Assembly (NCBI RefSeq): GCF_000691505.1
Contig: NZ_JMIP02000019.1
Location: 158,462-222,461, forward strand
Length of the DNA stretch: 64,000 nt
Reading direction: 5' to 3'
Origin: Halostagnicola sp. A56
GTDB lineage: Archaea; Halobacteriota; Halobacteria; Halobacteriales; Natrialbaceae
Part shown: positions 52,839 to 61,200 of the stretch, piece by piece
Layout of the letters: each line of letters opens with the position of its first letter
How positions within the stretch are numbered: position 1 is the stretch's first letter
Notes under the pieces: model-generated
Seen by the model: only the letters and a program-made list of their open reading frames with translations
Told to the model about the DNA's origin: nothing
Database searches by the model: none
Translations under genes and position numbers: made by a program

Positions 52839-53819
52839 ATGGATCGGATCATACTGGGAAACGACGAGTTCGAGGGGGAGAACAATGCCTACGTTCTACA
52901 CGAGGGGGATTCTCTCGCGCTCGTCGACACGGGGATCGCGACGACCGACGTTCGTGACGACCTCCGGGAGGGACTGGCCGAGTACGGCTACGAGTTCGCG
53001 GACGTCGACGATATCGTGCTCACGCACTTTCACCCCGATCACGCCGGACTAGCGGGTGAAGTGCAGTCCGAGAGCGACGCGACCGTCTATGTCCACGAGG
53101 CCGACGCCCCGCTCGTCGAAGGCGACGAGGCGGCGACCGCCGCGCTGGACGAGCGCCGACGGGAGTACCTCGAGGCGTGGGGAATCCCCGCCGCGAAACG
53201 CGAGGAACTGCTGGATGTCGTCACGGCGGTAACCGGTTTGAGCGAAACGCACCCGACCGTAACGCCCATCGAGAACGGCGACACCCTCGAGGTCGGTGGC
53301 CTCACCCTCGAGGCGGTCCACGCGCCCGGGCACGCGCTGGGGCTGTGCTGGTTCGAGATCGTCGGCCGTAACGAAGCGTTCGTCGGCGACGTAATCCTCC
53401 CCGTCTACACGCCGAACGTCGGCGGCGCGGACGTCCGTGTCGAGCGGCCGCTCGAAACGTACCTCGAGACGCTCCGAGCGCTCGCCGATCGGGACTACGA
53501 CCGCGTCTGGCCCGGTCACCGCGATCCGATCGAAGAGCCGACCGAGCGGGCGCTGACGATCATCGATCACCACCGCGACCGAACGGAGCGCGTCGTCGCC
53601 GCCCTCGAAGAACACGGCCCCGCGGACCCCTGGACCGTCAGCGCCGAACTCTTCGGCGAACTCGAGGGGATTCACATCGTCCACGGACCGGGCGAGGCGT
53701 TCGCCCACCTCGATCACCTCGTCCACGAAGGAGTGGCTTCGGTCGAGGACGGCCAGTACCGACTCGTCGACGGCGACGCGGATCTCGAGTCGGTCGTGCC
53801 GACGGCGGAGCCGAACTGA
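52839..53819 (+). CDS. MBL-fold metallo-hydrolase
   Basis: A 326-residue hydrolase. LTHFHPDHAGLAGEV is the HxHxDH metal motif, VHAPGHALGLCWFEI and VGDVILPVYTPNVGG hold later ligands, and YDRVWPGHRDPIEEP the last His. The C-terminal about 100 residues form a winged-helix-like cap (LFGELEGIHIVHGPGEAFAHLDHLV). The class includes glyoxalase II-like and LACTB2-like enzymes; the substrate is not known. It faces a second MBL gene tail to tail. Confidence 0.88.
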   Translation: MDRIILGNDEFEGENNAYVLHEGDSLALVDTGIATTDVRDDLREGLAEYGYEFADVDDIVLTHFHPDHAGLAGEVQSESDATVYVHEADAPLVEGDEAATAALDERRREYLEAWGIPAAKREELLDVVTAVTGLSETHPTVTPIENGDTLEVGGLTLEAVHAPGHALGLCWFEIVGRNEAFVGDVILPVYTPNVGGADVRVERPLETYLETLRALADRDYDRVWPGHRDPIEEPTERALTIIDHHRDRTERVVAALEEHGPADPWTVSAELFGELEGIHIVHGPGEAFAHLDHLVHEGVASVEDGQYRLVDGDADLESVVPTAEPN

Positions 53820-53837
53820 CTGAGACGAACCGGCGGG

Positions 53838-54632
53838 TCAGAGTTCGGTCCGAATCGTCTCGAGGTCCCGTTCGTCGTGGCCACAGAGAACCGTCGCGTC
53901 GCTTCGGCGCTGTTCGTCAGCGAGGAATCGGCGGCTCTCGGTCCACGCGCGTTTGCTCCAGAGGAGTTCGCCGCCCATCGGATGGGCGTCGTCGTAGTTC
54001 TCTCGAGTGTAGGCCTGATCGCCCGCGAGGATCACGGTACCGGCTTCCTCGAGATCGAGCCGAACGCCGAGCAATCCGGGCGTGTGGCCGGGCAAGTGGA
54101 GGAACTCGAGGTCGGCAAAGTGCTGTTCGCGCTCACCGTGGACGATTCGCCAGTCGAGGTCTCGGTCGAAGTCCCCGGCGAGGTAGGCCTCGTCGCCCGC
54201 GTCCGTCTTGGCGCTGTAGTAGGCGAACTTGAGTTCGCGCTCGTGGACGAAAATCGGCGTGTCGGTCCCCTCGAAGGCGTACAGTCCGCCGGCGTGATCG
54301 AGGTGTAAGTGCGTCTGGATCACGTAGTCGATGTCGTCGACGGAAAACCCGGCCGTCTCGAGGTCGTCCTCGAGCGGGCGTAGTCCGGTGTGTTCGAACG
54401 CTGCGTACAGTTCGGCGGGCCAGTGGCCCGAATCCGCGTCGGGATGTGAGCCCGTATCCCAGAGGATCGTTCCGTCGGGATGTTCGATGACGAGGTTGTA
54501 CACCGGACCGTCGACCATCACCGTCTCGGGGTCGGATTCGGCCGCCGAACCGAGCGTGTGGCCCTCGAGTATGTTGTTGATGTCGGTCGTTATCGTCCCG
54601 CGCTCGAGCAGGTAAACGTTCGCGTCGACCAT
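53838..54632 (-). CDS. MBL-fold lactonase-like hydrolase
   Basis: The start chosen is ATG 54632 (MVDANVYLLERGTITTD), giving 264 residues. YVIQTHLHLDHAGGLYAF is the HxHxDH motif, HLPGHTPGLLGVRL the next His ligand, VILAGDQAYTREN the bridging Asp and VLCGHDERD the final His. The order and length are those of the AiiA/AttM N-acyl-homoserine lactonase branch, though many members hydrolyse other lactones. The two adjacent MBL genes differ in type and are not close copies. Confidence 0.85.
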   Translation of the reverse strand: MVDANVYLLERGTITTDINNILEGHTLGSAAESDPETVMVDGPVYNLVIEHPDGTILWDTGSHPDADSGHWPAELYAAFEHTGLRPLEDDLETAGFSVDDIDYVIQTHLHLDHAGGLYAFEGTDTPIFVHERELKFAYYSAKTDAGDEAYLAGDFDRDLDWRIVHGEREQHFADLEFLHLPGHTPGLLGVRLDLEEAGTVILAGDQAYTRENYDDAHPMGGELLWSKRAWTESRRFLADEQRRSDATVLCGHDERDLETIRTEL

Positions 54633-54844
54633 ACCCAGAGGACGGGAGCCGGGCTGAAATACGTGGGCGTGTCGGCTCGTCCGAACGAGTCGGGTCGACG
54701 GCGCGAAGGTGGCCGTCACAGAGCGGTTCCACACTCTCTCCGTCACCGCCGAACGCATGACTATTAACCGCTCGAGGGATAACTAGTGATAAGAGGTATT
54801 TTCGTGAATATGATACACAGCGTTTCGACGCACGGTGGTACCGC

Positions 54845-55264
54845 GTGAACCCATCTCGAGTCGATTTTCTGGTCGACCTCGCCTACGGCTTGATGATCTT
54901 CGTTTCGGTCGTACTCTTTAACTTCGTCGGGACCCGCGTCGGCATCGCGTTCGGGCTCGGCGTGATGATCTCCTACGTGATCCACGTGGTCTGGAAGATG
55001 GCCCGGTTCGATCCCGAGTGGATGACCAAGGAGGTCACACAGAACGTCGAAGACACGCTCACTCGAGAGGTCGACGAGGTCATCGACAAACTCGAGACGG
55101 TCAACGAGCGCGTCGATCGGCGGCCGCGGGCGGAGGAAGTCGAAGAAACGGTCGACCAGAAAGTCGACGAAACCGTCGACGAAAAAGTAGACGAGACCGT
55201 CGACAAGAAAGTCGATCAAACGGTCGATGAGAAAGTTGTCGAGACTGCACTGCGCACAAATTAG
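54845..55264 (+). CDS. Two-span membrane protein with octapeptide-repeat tail
   Basis: 139 residues from a GTG at 54845 (MNPSRVDFLVDLAYGL). Two membrane helices at about 8-28 and 31-50 lead into a charged coiled coil. The tail consists of four 8-residue units of the form VDxKVDxT (residues about 103-134). It should be an anchored rod on the cytoplasmic face. Function is unknown. It is the last gene with core-like composition before the accessory region. Confidence 0.65.
   Translation: MNPSRVDFLVDLAYGLMIFVSVVLFNFVGTRVGIAFGLGVMISYVIHVVWKMARFDPEWMTKEVTQNVEDTLTREVDEVIDKLETVNERVDRRPRAEEVEETVDQKVDETVDEKVDETVDKKVDQTVDEKVVETALRTN
55151..55246. repeat. Four 24-bp tandem units in coding sequence
   Basis: Units start at 55151, 55175, 55199 and 55223, each beginning GTCGA and encoding one VDxKVDxT octapeptide. 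Third-position differences between units show that the array is not newly formed. Confidence 0.85.
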
Positions 55265-55411
55265 ATTACCATTGCTTTCACCCCTAAATACAAGCGTGTA
55301 TTCAATACTACTGTAGAATATGATTTCACTCCTAACGCGGTTGTCATTGTAACTGCTGTCGAATGAAAAGAAAGCGGAATTAATAGAACACGTATATAAT
55401 GCTTCTGGCCC

Positions 55412-55960
55412 CTACTGATTGTATGTTTGCGGGAGGACTCCCGCCTCGTCGAGCGCGTCGTCCCAGCGCCCAAAGCGCCTCCGGTACGTGCCGATGCTGT
55501 GATTGCCGTGCTTGTTCATATCAGTTGTCGTCGGTGTGCGGCCTAGTTCGTCAGCAAGTCGGTTCAGTTCAGCAAGCAACGTTTCGTTCGGAATCTCGCC
55601 ATCGCCACTGGCCTTGATCCCCGCCCCCTCGAGCGCTTCCTTCCAGGACCCAAATCGGTCGCTGTATGTTCGGTAGTGAAACTCCCCGTCGCTGGCCATC
55701 TCGTTTGCAGCTGGGGCCCGACCGAGTTCGTCAGCCAACCGTGTAAGTTCCTCGAGCAATTCCTCGTCGGTAACTCGGCGCTTCCGTGACGCCTTGAGAT
55801 CGATCTCGGCAAGTGCTTCGCTCCACGACCCGAATCGGTTGTTGTACGTGAGCGCGCTGAACTCTCCCTGCTCGTTCATCTCGGTTGTGGTCGGTGGATG
55901 CCCGAGGTCGTCGGCAAGACGACGGAGTTCATCGATGAGATCCTCCCGCGGAATCTTCAT
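55412..55960 (-). CDS. Protein of three homing-endonuclease-associated repeats
   Basis: 182 residues made of three similar units of about 60 residues (about 1-57, 62-119 and 122-178). Each has a helix (LLEELTRLADELGRAP), a short Thr/Pro-Glu-Met turn, and Y-x-x-RFGSW-x-EAL. This is the helical repeat found next to HNH and other homing endonucleases, thought to bind DNA. No nuclease domain is present here. It marks the beginning of the plasmid-like region. Confidence 0.85.
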   Translation of the reverse strand: MKIPREDLIDELRRLADDLGHPPTTTEMNEQGEFSALTYNNRFGSWSEALAEIDLKASRKRRVTDEELLEELTRLADELGRAPAANEMASDGEFHYRTYSDRFGSWKEALEGAGIKASGDGEIPNETLLAELNRLADELGRTPTTTDMNKHGNHSIGTYRRRFGRWDDALDEAGVLPQTYNQ

Positions 55961-56020
55961 TTCAGAGTACTTTCGACTTCACTCCTAAGACTGTTATGGG
56001 CGTTTGAGTATCGCGATAGT

Positions 56021-56148
56021 CTCCGTTGAGGAGATGTCGTATTCGACAAGGCGACCAGCATCTATAACAAGTGCAGTTCACGACTCCGGGATCGGCGGCT
56101 TCGAACTGGGCCGAGAAGTGATATAATACGACTGCAATTAGCCCCTCC
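56021..56148 (-). pseudogene. Decayed copy of the small Orc-linked gene
   Basis: Read on the minus strand this stretch gives LIAVVLYHFSAQFEAADPG, then after a frameshift DAGRLVEYDISSTE. Both match the intact small protein at 57233-57427 (LIAVALTRFSVQFEDADPE, ADRLVEHGVSPAE) in order. It has no start and broken frames, so it is a remnant. The intact and decayed copies lie on either side of the orc gene. Confidence 0.8.
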
Positions 56149-56153
56149 TACCA

Positions 56154-57158
56154 TTAGTCCTCATTAACAAGCGAGTAGGTCCGCCCCTTCCGGTCACCCT
56201 TTGATTCGATCAGATCATAGTGAGTCATCTTCGAGAGGTAATTCCGGAGCGTTCGCCTGGTATTCGGATCGTCGACGATCTCCTCGTACGCGTCGTACAA
56301 CTCCCCGGGTTCGACCTCCCCACGCTCCTCGATGACGTCGTACAGGATACGTTGGTGCTCAGTCAAATCGTCGATGATCTGCTGGCGCAACTTATTCCGC
56401 GTCTGTGGCTCTGCGGTCTCGACGATCTCGTCGGTGATCCGCTCCTCGCCTTCGCGAGCGGCGATCCGGGCGGCCGTATGGAGGATGCCGATCCCAACAC
56501 GGGCGTCACCCGATGCGGTGTGGGCAATCGACTGGATCTGGTCGTCATCGATCACCTGCGGTTCCAGTCCTTGCCGAGCTCGCTCGGAGAGGATCTCCAC
56601 GAGTTCCTCGGTCCCGTAGCGGTCGAAGTAGACGCGAGTCCCAGCTCGCAATCGGGACCGAACACGGTCGTCGAAGCCGGCGAACATCTCTTCCTCCCGG
56701 TTCGCGATCAACACGAGGTGGACGTGTGGCAAGCGGTGGAGGTCGTACAGCGTTTCCGACTCTTCGTGCTGGTCGATCTCATCGAGGACCGCCACAATTG
56801 GGTCGTCGGTCTCCTGGAGAAGTTTGAACAGCTGGTCTTTCGGCGTCGATCGGTGGACGTCCCGCGCCTGGTCGATCTCCTCAAGGAGTCGGTAGTGAAC
56901 GCGAAAGCGGGTGAACTCCTGCCAACAGTTGATGTAGGCGGTCTTGATATCGGGGCGTTGGTCGGTGAGTTGGTCTAGGACGTATTTCGCGGTGCACGTT
57001 TTCCCGGCCCCCGTCGGGCCCAGCATAAACGCCGTTTCCGGTCGCTCGCCGTCGAGAACCGGCTCGAGGGTCGCCGAGAGGTGATTCAATTCGTCGTTCC
57101 GGTGTTCGATTTCTCTAGGGACGAAGTCCTCGTGCAGGACGCGGTGGTCGACGATCAT
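56154..57158 (-). CDS. orc: Orc1/Cdc6-family replication initiator
   Basis: The start chosen is ATG 57158 (MIVDHRVLHEDFVPREIEHR), giving 334 residues, slightly short for the family. GPTGAGKT at 47-54 is Walker A and VLDEID at 124-129 Walker B. ANREEEMFAGFDDRVRSRL carries sensor and arginine-finger residues, and SGDARVGIGILHTAA is sensor 2. A winged helix ends the protein (GELYDAYEEIVDDPNTRRTL) and binds origin DNA. This smaller type is frequent on haloarchaeal plasmids and integrated elements. An origin may lie upstream at about 57430-57700, but I could not identify ORB repeats by eye. Confidence 0.9.
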   Translation of the reverse strand: MIVDHRVLHEDFVPREIEHRNDELNHLSATLEPVLDGERPETAFMLGPTGAGKTCTAKYVLDQLTDQRPDIKTAYINCWQEFTRFRVHYRLLEEIDQARDVHRSTPKDQLFKLLQETDDPIVAVLDEIDQHEESETLYDLHRLPHVHLVLIANREEEMFAGFDDRVRSRLRAGTRVYFDRYGTEELVEILSERARQGLEPQVIDDDQIQSIAHTASGDARVGIGILHTAARIAAREGEERITDEIVETAEPQTRNKLRQQIIDDLTEHQRILYDVIEERGEVEPGELYDAYEEIVDDPNTRRTLRNYLSKMTHYDLIESKGDRKGRTYSLVNED

Positions 57159-57232
57159 ACTCGAGACATTCAGGATTTCGTGAGATAAGCGTCTCCGGGG
57201 CACTTCCGATAGTTCCGATTTCCGATACGGGG

Positions 57233-57427
57233 TTAGTCGTTGAGGACGTCCACTGCTTCCGCGGGGGAGACGCCGTGTTCGACCAGGCGGTCGGCTGCCA
57301 GCTGCCACGCGTAGTTCGCGATCTCGGGGTCGGCGTCTTCGAACTGGACCGAGAAGCGAGTCAATGCAACTGCGATTAGGAGGTCGTCGCATTTTGCTGC
57401 GGACATCGTGGGGTCTGGCCGTGGCAT
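57233..57427 (-). CDS. Small conserved protein upstream of orc
   Basis: 64 residues, with an in-frame ATG at 57427 and another at residue 8. Residues CDDLLIAVALTRFSVQFEDA and EIANYAWQLAADRLVEHGVS predict two helices. I know no function. Its preservation next to orc, and the existence of a decayed second copy beyond orc, show that it is a real gene linked to this replicon type. Confidence 0.65.
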   Translation of the reverse strand: MPRPDPTMSAAKCDDLLIAVALTRFSVQFEDADPEIANYAWQLAADRLVEHGVSPAEAVDVLND

Positions 57428-57947
57428 CGGACTTAAACTCTCGCAGAAGGGGTTGAGTAGGATGGAACGTGTGACTGAATGCGCACGAGAAGGTGGTGAT
57501 TTAGTGTGTCAATCGGTCTGTTGGCAACAACAGACTCCCCCACATCCTCCCCGTTCGCGTTTGGAGGTTAGCCTATAGCCATTTCAATCTTGTTGCCGAT
57601 TTGACATGGATATTCGGAGTGGAAATCTGCAGTAGTGGCCGCTACCAGCGACAAAGGTGATAGGAAAACGCCAGGTGAGCTTGTATCGACATGGGGGAAG
57701 TCAACCGATTCTTCGACTCACTTTCTGAGCTCACAACAGCAATCGATACCGCTATTGATCAACTTTCTATTCCCAAACTGAGCAATTATTTCTAACTTCT
57801 ACTATAGTCATTGATTCCTCGAGTTCGAAGAGGTCCCTGATATTAAGTGGGATGGACAGTCGATGTGGGAATGCCAACGCTGTGAAGCACCCCAATATGG
57901 ACCGGAACTAGACGAATCTCATAATCAGGATGATAGGCTTAACCAAC
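57428..57947. other. 520-bp region with a hairpin and gene fragments, next to an IS end
   Basis: GTCTGTT at 57516-57522 and AACAGAC at 57529-57535 form a 7-bp inverted repeat. An orphan 34-codon frame (57691-57795, MGEVNRFFDSLSELTT) looks like the start of a lost gene. From 57824 the frame FEEVPDIKWDGQSMWECQRC shows half a zinc ribbon and is cut by the IS6 element at 57948. Low GC and fragments suggest several old insertions. Confidence 0.5.
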
Positions 57948-58691
57948 GGGCACTGTCTAGTTCTGCATCTCCTCGATCGGCGTCTTTCCGTCCAGAGCTT
58001 GGTTCGGTCTCTGGCGGTTGTAGTAGTGCATGAATTATTCAAACTATTCGTGTGTACTCGTCCGACTGCCCACCTACGAGTTGTGGAAGCGGTCGATCCG
58101 CATTTTGAGGGTGTGAAACCACTTTCCGATGAGGTTTTGCTCGGTGTAGTTAACCCAATCGCTCAATCCATATCGAGCAAGGGCAGTCTGATACCCGAAC
58201 TGATCCACGAGAAATACGGTGTCGGAGAGACCGTATTTCTCTTCGAGTCGATGCAGAAACGCAGCTGCCGGATCGGTTCTGTGCCGACCAAACAACGCGA
58301 CATCAAGAATCAGTTTCGTATCGGTGTCTATTGCAGCGTACAACCAAGACCACTCGCCGTTGATCTTGCAGTCTCATCAGCCGCGATTCGCTTCGGCTGC
58401 GCCTCAGGCGGGTCGCACTCGTTGTCAGCCAGCCGATGCACCTAGTTCCAAACCGCCCCATGCGAGCGTTCAACACCTAATTCCGCTAAGATTGTAGTTA
58501 TCTCGTGGAGCGGACATCCAGTTTCATGGAGGCGGACGGCGACGCCCGTCAGGGCGTTCGCCATCCGCTCGTTCTCCCAAGATTCTTCTAAATCCGGGTC
58601 ATAGCACTCGCTGAGCAGGTTTGCGGGCGTTCTAGTCCAATTCACTCGACGACCCGCTCGTTCCTCAAACTGGCTCAACTAGACAGTGCCC
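57948..58691. mobile_element. Decayed IS6-family insertion sequence
   Basis: Perfect 15-bp terminal inverted repeats GGGCACTGTCTAGTT (57948-57962) and AACTAGACAGTGCCC (58677-58691) bound about 744 bp. The GGCACTGT tip and size match haloarchaeal IS6-family elements. No 8-bp target duplication is visible: the flanks AACCAACG and CCTCCTAC differ. The transposase inside is broken. Its right end lies just upstream of the HAD-Nudix gene. Confidence 0.85.
57957..58678 (-). pseudogene. IS6-family transposase, broken by nonsense codons and a 4-base deletion
   Basis: The N-terminal part (from TTG 58678) reads SWENERMANALTGVAVRLHE with the helix-turn-helix TTILAELGVERSHGAVWN and stops at a TAG (58442-58444) where W is expected. 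The frame then continues VHRLADNECDPPEAQPKRIA and loses four bases near 58355-58365. The DDE-domain part (LYAAIDTDTKLILDVALFGR, FLVDQFGY, WFHTLKMRIDRFHNS) is in another frame. It ends in TAG (58074), followed by TAG (58044) and TAA (58035) before NRQRPNQALDGKTPIEEM. It cannot be functional. Confidence 0.85.
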
Positions 58692-58737
58692 CTCCTACAA
58701 AAGGATACAAGTAGTTGATGGTCCTACAAAACGGCAT

Positions 58738-59967
58738 ATGGTTTCTGAGCAATTCGACGCGTTCTTGCTCGACCTTGACGGGGTAGTGTATCTCGGGGAC
58801 GAGGCCCTACCGGAGGCGGTCGAGTCGGTGAATCGCCTCGATGAGCGGGACAAGGAACTACGATTCCTGACGAACGACCCACGCCCTCAGCGTCAGACGA
58901 TTGCGAGCAATCTTCGCAAACTGGGGATTGACGCGGAAGAAGACGAGATCATCACGTCGGGTTGGGCGACCGCCCACTACCTCTCCCAACAGGATGTGAC
59001 CACCGCTGCTGTCGTCGGTAGCGAAGGGCTGAAAATCGAACTCCAAGAGGAGGGCATCGAGATCACAAACGACGATCCCAATGCGATGGTCGTCGGCGCG
59101 GACGAGAAGACATCGTATCAAGACATCCAGCGGGCGGCGAGACACATCCATCAGGGAGCGACGTTTGTGGGGACGAATCCTGATGGGTCGTTCCCGACCC
59201 CAGACGGGCCCGCACTCGGGGCCGGGGCCATTGTCCGAGCAGTCGAAGCTGCGACGGAGACAAAGCCGACGGTCGTTGGCAAACCCGAGCCGCTTATGTT
59301 CGAGATGGCGCTCAACGGGTTGGCCGACGACGCGCAAGCGGTCGTGATTGGCGATAATCCTGCCACGGACGTTCTCGGCGCCCACCGTGCGGGACTCACC
59401 GGGATTCTGGTGGCCGAGGACGAACCGACTGCCGCATCTGCTCGTGATCTTCAGCAACCAGATTTGACGATCTCGACGCTTGCAAATCTCTTCACGGACA
59501 CAACCGACACGTGGGAGGCGCCTCCCTATTCGTGGCCGGACGAGATACGTTCGGGTGTCGCTGCTGTCGTAGTGAATGACGCAGATGAGGTGCTGTTGCT
59601 GAAACGCGCCGACAAAGAGCAGTGGGCGCTACCGACGGGCACGGTCGAACGGTGCGAACCAGTCGGGGACGCTATCATACGGGAGGTTGAGGAGGAAACG
59701 GGACTGCAAATAGCGATTGAGCGGTTGATAGGTGTCTATTCACACCCGGAAGAGCAGGTGTTTTCCTATCCCTCAGGCAAGGCAGTTCACTTCGTCACGA
59801 ATTGCTTTCGATGTTCCATCGAGGAGGGGACGCCCGAGGCCGACGAAGAGGAAGCCCTCGAGGCCGGATTCTTCGACATGAATAATTTGCCGTCGGACAT
59901 TCTCCCGATGCAACCGCAGTGGATAGCCGATGCAAATGATACGGATGGATCTCCAGCAATTCGATAA
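58738..59967 (+). CDS. HAD-IIA phosphatase fused to a Nudix hydrolase
   Basis: 409 residues. Residues 1 to about 255 are a NagD/p-nitrophenylphosphatase-type HAD enzyme: FLLDLDGVVYLG (nucleophile Asp12), FLTNDP as motif II, VVGKPEP with the motif III Lys and GDNPATDVLGAHRAG as motif IV. Residues 270-400 are a Nudix domain with a full Nudix box at 301-323 (GTVERCEPVGDAIIREVEEE then TGL). Fusion suggests that a nucleotide-sugar or other diphosphate is cut by Nudix and the phosphate removed by HAD, but no substrate is known. The frame is intact although its neighbours are decayed. Two copies of TCCTACAAAA (58693 and 58722) precede the ATG. Confidence 0.88.
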   Translation: MVSEQFDAFLLDLDGVVYLGDEALPEAVESVNRLDERDKELRFLTNDPRPQRQTIASNLRKLGIDAEEDEIITSGWATAHYLSQQDVTTAAVVGSEGLKIELQEEGIEITNDDPNAMVVGADEKTSYQDIQRAARHIHQGATFVGTNPDGSFPTPDGPALGAGAIVRAVEAATETKPTVVGKPEPLMFEMALNGLADDAQAVVIGDNPATDVLGAHRAGLTGILVAEDEPTAASARDLQQPDLTISTLANLFTDTTDTWEAPPYSWPDEIRSGVAAVVVNDADEVLLLKRADKEQWALPTGTVERCEPVGDAIIREVEEETGLQIAIERLIGVYSHPEEQVFSYPSGKAVHFVTNCFRCSIEEGTPEADEEEALEAGFFDMNNLPSDILPMQPQWIADANDTDGSPAIR

Positions 59968-59989
59968 ATACACATGTTGTATTGACTGA

Positions 59990-60340
59990 AGTACGGAGCA
60001 AGTTCGACATTTCTCACAGCCGATTTCAGAACGAGGTCACGGAACTATCCGAACCACGTCCGCGCCCGAAGCGTGTGACCGTACCGCTGCTTGAGCGCGA
60101 AAAACACAGTCTCGACGATTGATCGTCAATGATAGGTGTCGTCGTCATGGCGAGCGTTATACGCCATATCTAGCGGGGAGAACTCTCGGTGTTTGATCAC
60201 TGGCCGAACGTCGGCCTCCCGAAGTTCTTCGCGGAGATCGTCCCAATTATAGCCCTTGTCAGCGGTCACGGTCTGTAGCCGGTCGGGTTCTGTGTGAGTA
60301 CCTGCCACCCAACGCGGGTGTTATGCAGACCACTCAAGCC
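59990..60340 (-). pseudogene. IS5-type transposase remnant
   Basis: On the minus strand the C-terminal half of an IS5-like transposase is readable: TVTADKGYNWDDLREELREA (the DKGY motif), VRPVIKHREFSPLD, DDDTYH, then SIVETVFFALKQRYGHTLRA with the catalytic Glu region, and FRDLVLKSAVRNVELA. In-frame stops at 60126-60128 (TGA) and 60045-60047 (TAG) interrupt it. A further stop lies upstream near 60322. The N-terminal half and both ends of the element are missing. Confidence 0.8.
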
Positions 60341-60384
60341 GTGGGCTTCCGTGCTGTACCGCTGTGAAGTTACTGCTGTATCTC

Positions 60385-61107
60385 TCAAATGTGGCTCACC
60401 GTATCCTCAGCTAGCCGCCTAAAATCTGCTCTGGCTGGTATAATGTCGACAGAGCCTCCGTGTCTGCGGACAGCACGCTCTGTCGGTGCCCCAATTGCAC
60501 CAATAACCGTCTCCTCTAGCTCGCACTGCAGCGGTGAGAGAGCGTCACGTTCGGTAGCGATCTCAAAAAAATGCTCAACCGTCTTCGGTGACGTGAACAG
60601 TATTCCGTCTAACTCACCGTCTACAGCGAGTTTAACTGACTGGCCGGCAGTATCCGGTCGTTTCAAGCGATATAGATAGGTTTCATGTACAGATGCACCA
60701 GCTTCTTCTAGCCCCCGAATCAGTACATCGCTTCCGTGGGCACTGCGAGCGATCTCGACCGTCTTCCCTTCAACTTCGTTTGCCAACTCCTCGACGAGTC
60801 CTGTGGAAGTAAATGTCGAAGGAATCACGTCCACTGAATAGCCGCAATTTCGTAACGTGGTTGCTGTCTGACGACCCACAGCACATACTGTCGTCCCATC
60901 TTGATGCCATCCTTGCTCCTCAGCGAGTTCAACCCCGGTTGAACTGGTGAAGATACAGTATTCTGCCTGCTGTGGAGCCTGCCCTGTTGGACAGATGGTC
61001 AGCATTGGATTTGCGATTGGCGACACATCCAGTGATTGAAGATAGCAGACGGCTTCATCGATCCGAGTGTCGTCAGGGCGGAGGACAGCCATCTTCGGCT
61101 TAGGCAT
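60385..61107 (-). CDS. hemD: Uroporphyrinogen-III synthase (HemD) homologue
   Basis: A 240-residue two-domain protein. MAVLRPDDTRIDEAVCYLQS opens domain 1. YCIFTSSTGVELAEEQGW and the later GILFTSPKTVEHFFEIA are the paired F-T-S segments of HemD, and VCAVGRQTATTLRNCGYSVD and VIGAIGAPTERAVRRHGGSV the paired substrate-facing loops. It cyclises hydroxymethylbilane to uroporphyrinogen III for haem, sirohaem or cobalamin. No other tetrapyrrole gene is adjacent, so on this accessory DNA it is either a second copy or a captured gene. Confidence 0.85.
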   Translation of the reverse strand: MPKPKMAVLRPDDTRIDEAVCYLQSLDVSPIANPMLTICPTGQAPQQAEYCIFTSSTGVELAEEQGWHQDGTTVCAVGRQTATTLRNCGYSVDVIPSTFTSTGLVEELANEVEGKTVEIARSAHGSDVLIRGLEEAGASVHETYLYRLKRPDTAGQSVKLAVDGELDGILFTSPKTVEHFFEIATERDALSPLQCELEETVIGAIGAPTERAVRRHGGSVDIIPARADFRRLAEDTVSHI

Positions 61108-61200
61108 AGTGAATAGTCCAGTATTGATGACCTTGGGTGTATCGAGAACTGATCGACAGATTCCGAGTTCTTCAAATCCCTTGTCGAGTTATCTGATCAT

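Noticed and set aside
57430..57700. Origin recognition boxes next to orc
   Set aside because: I looked for paired G-run/dyad ORB-like repeats and found only one short hairpin, not enough to call an origin.
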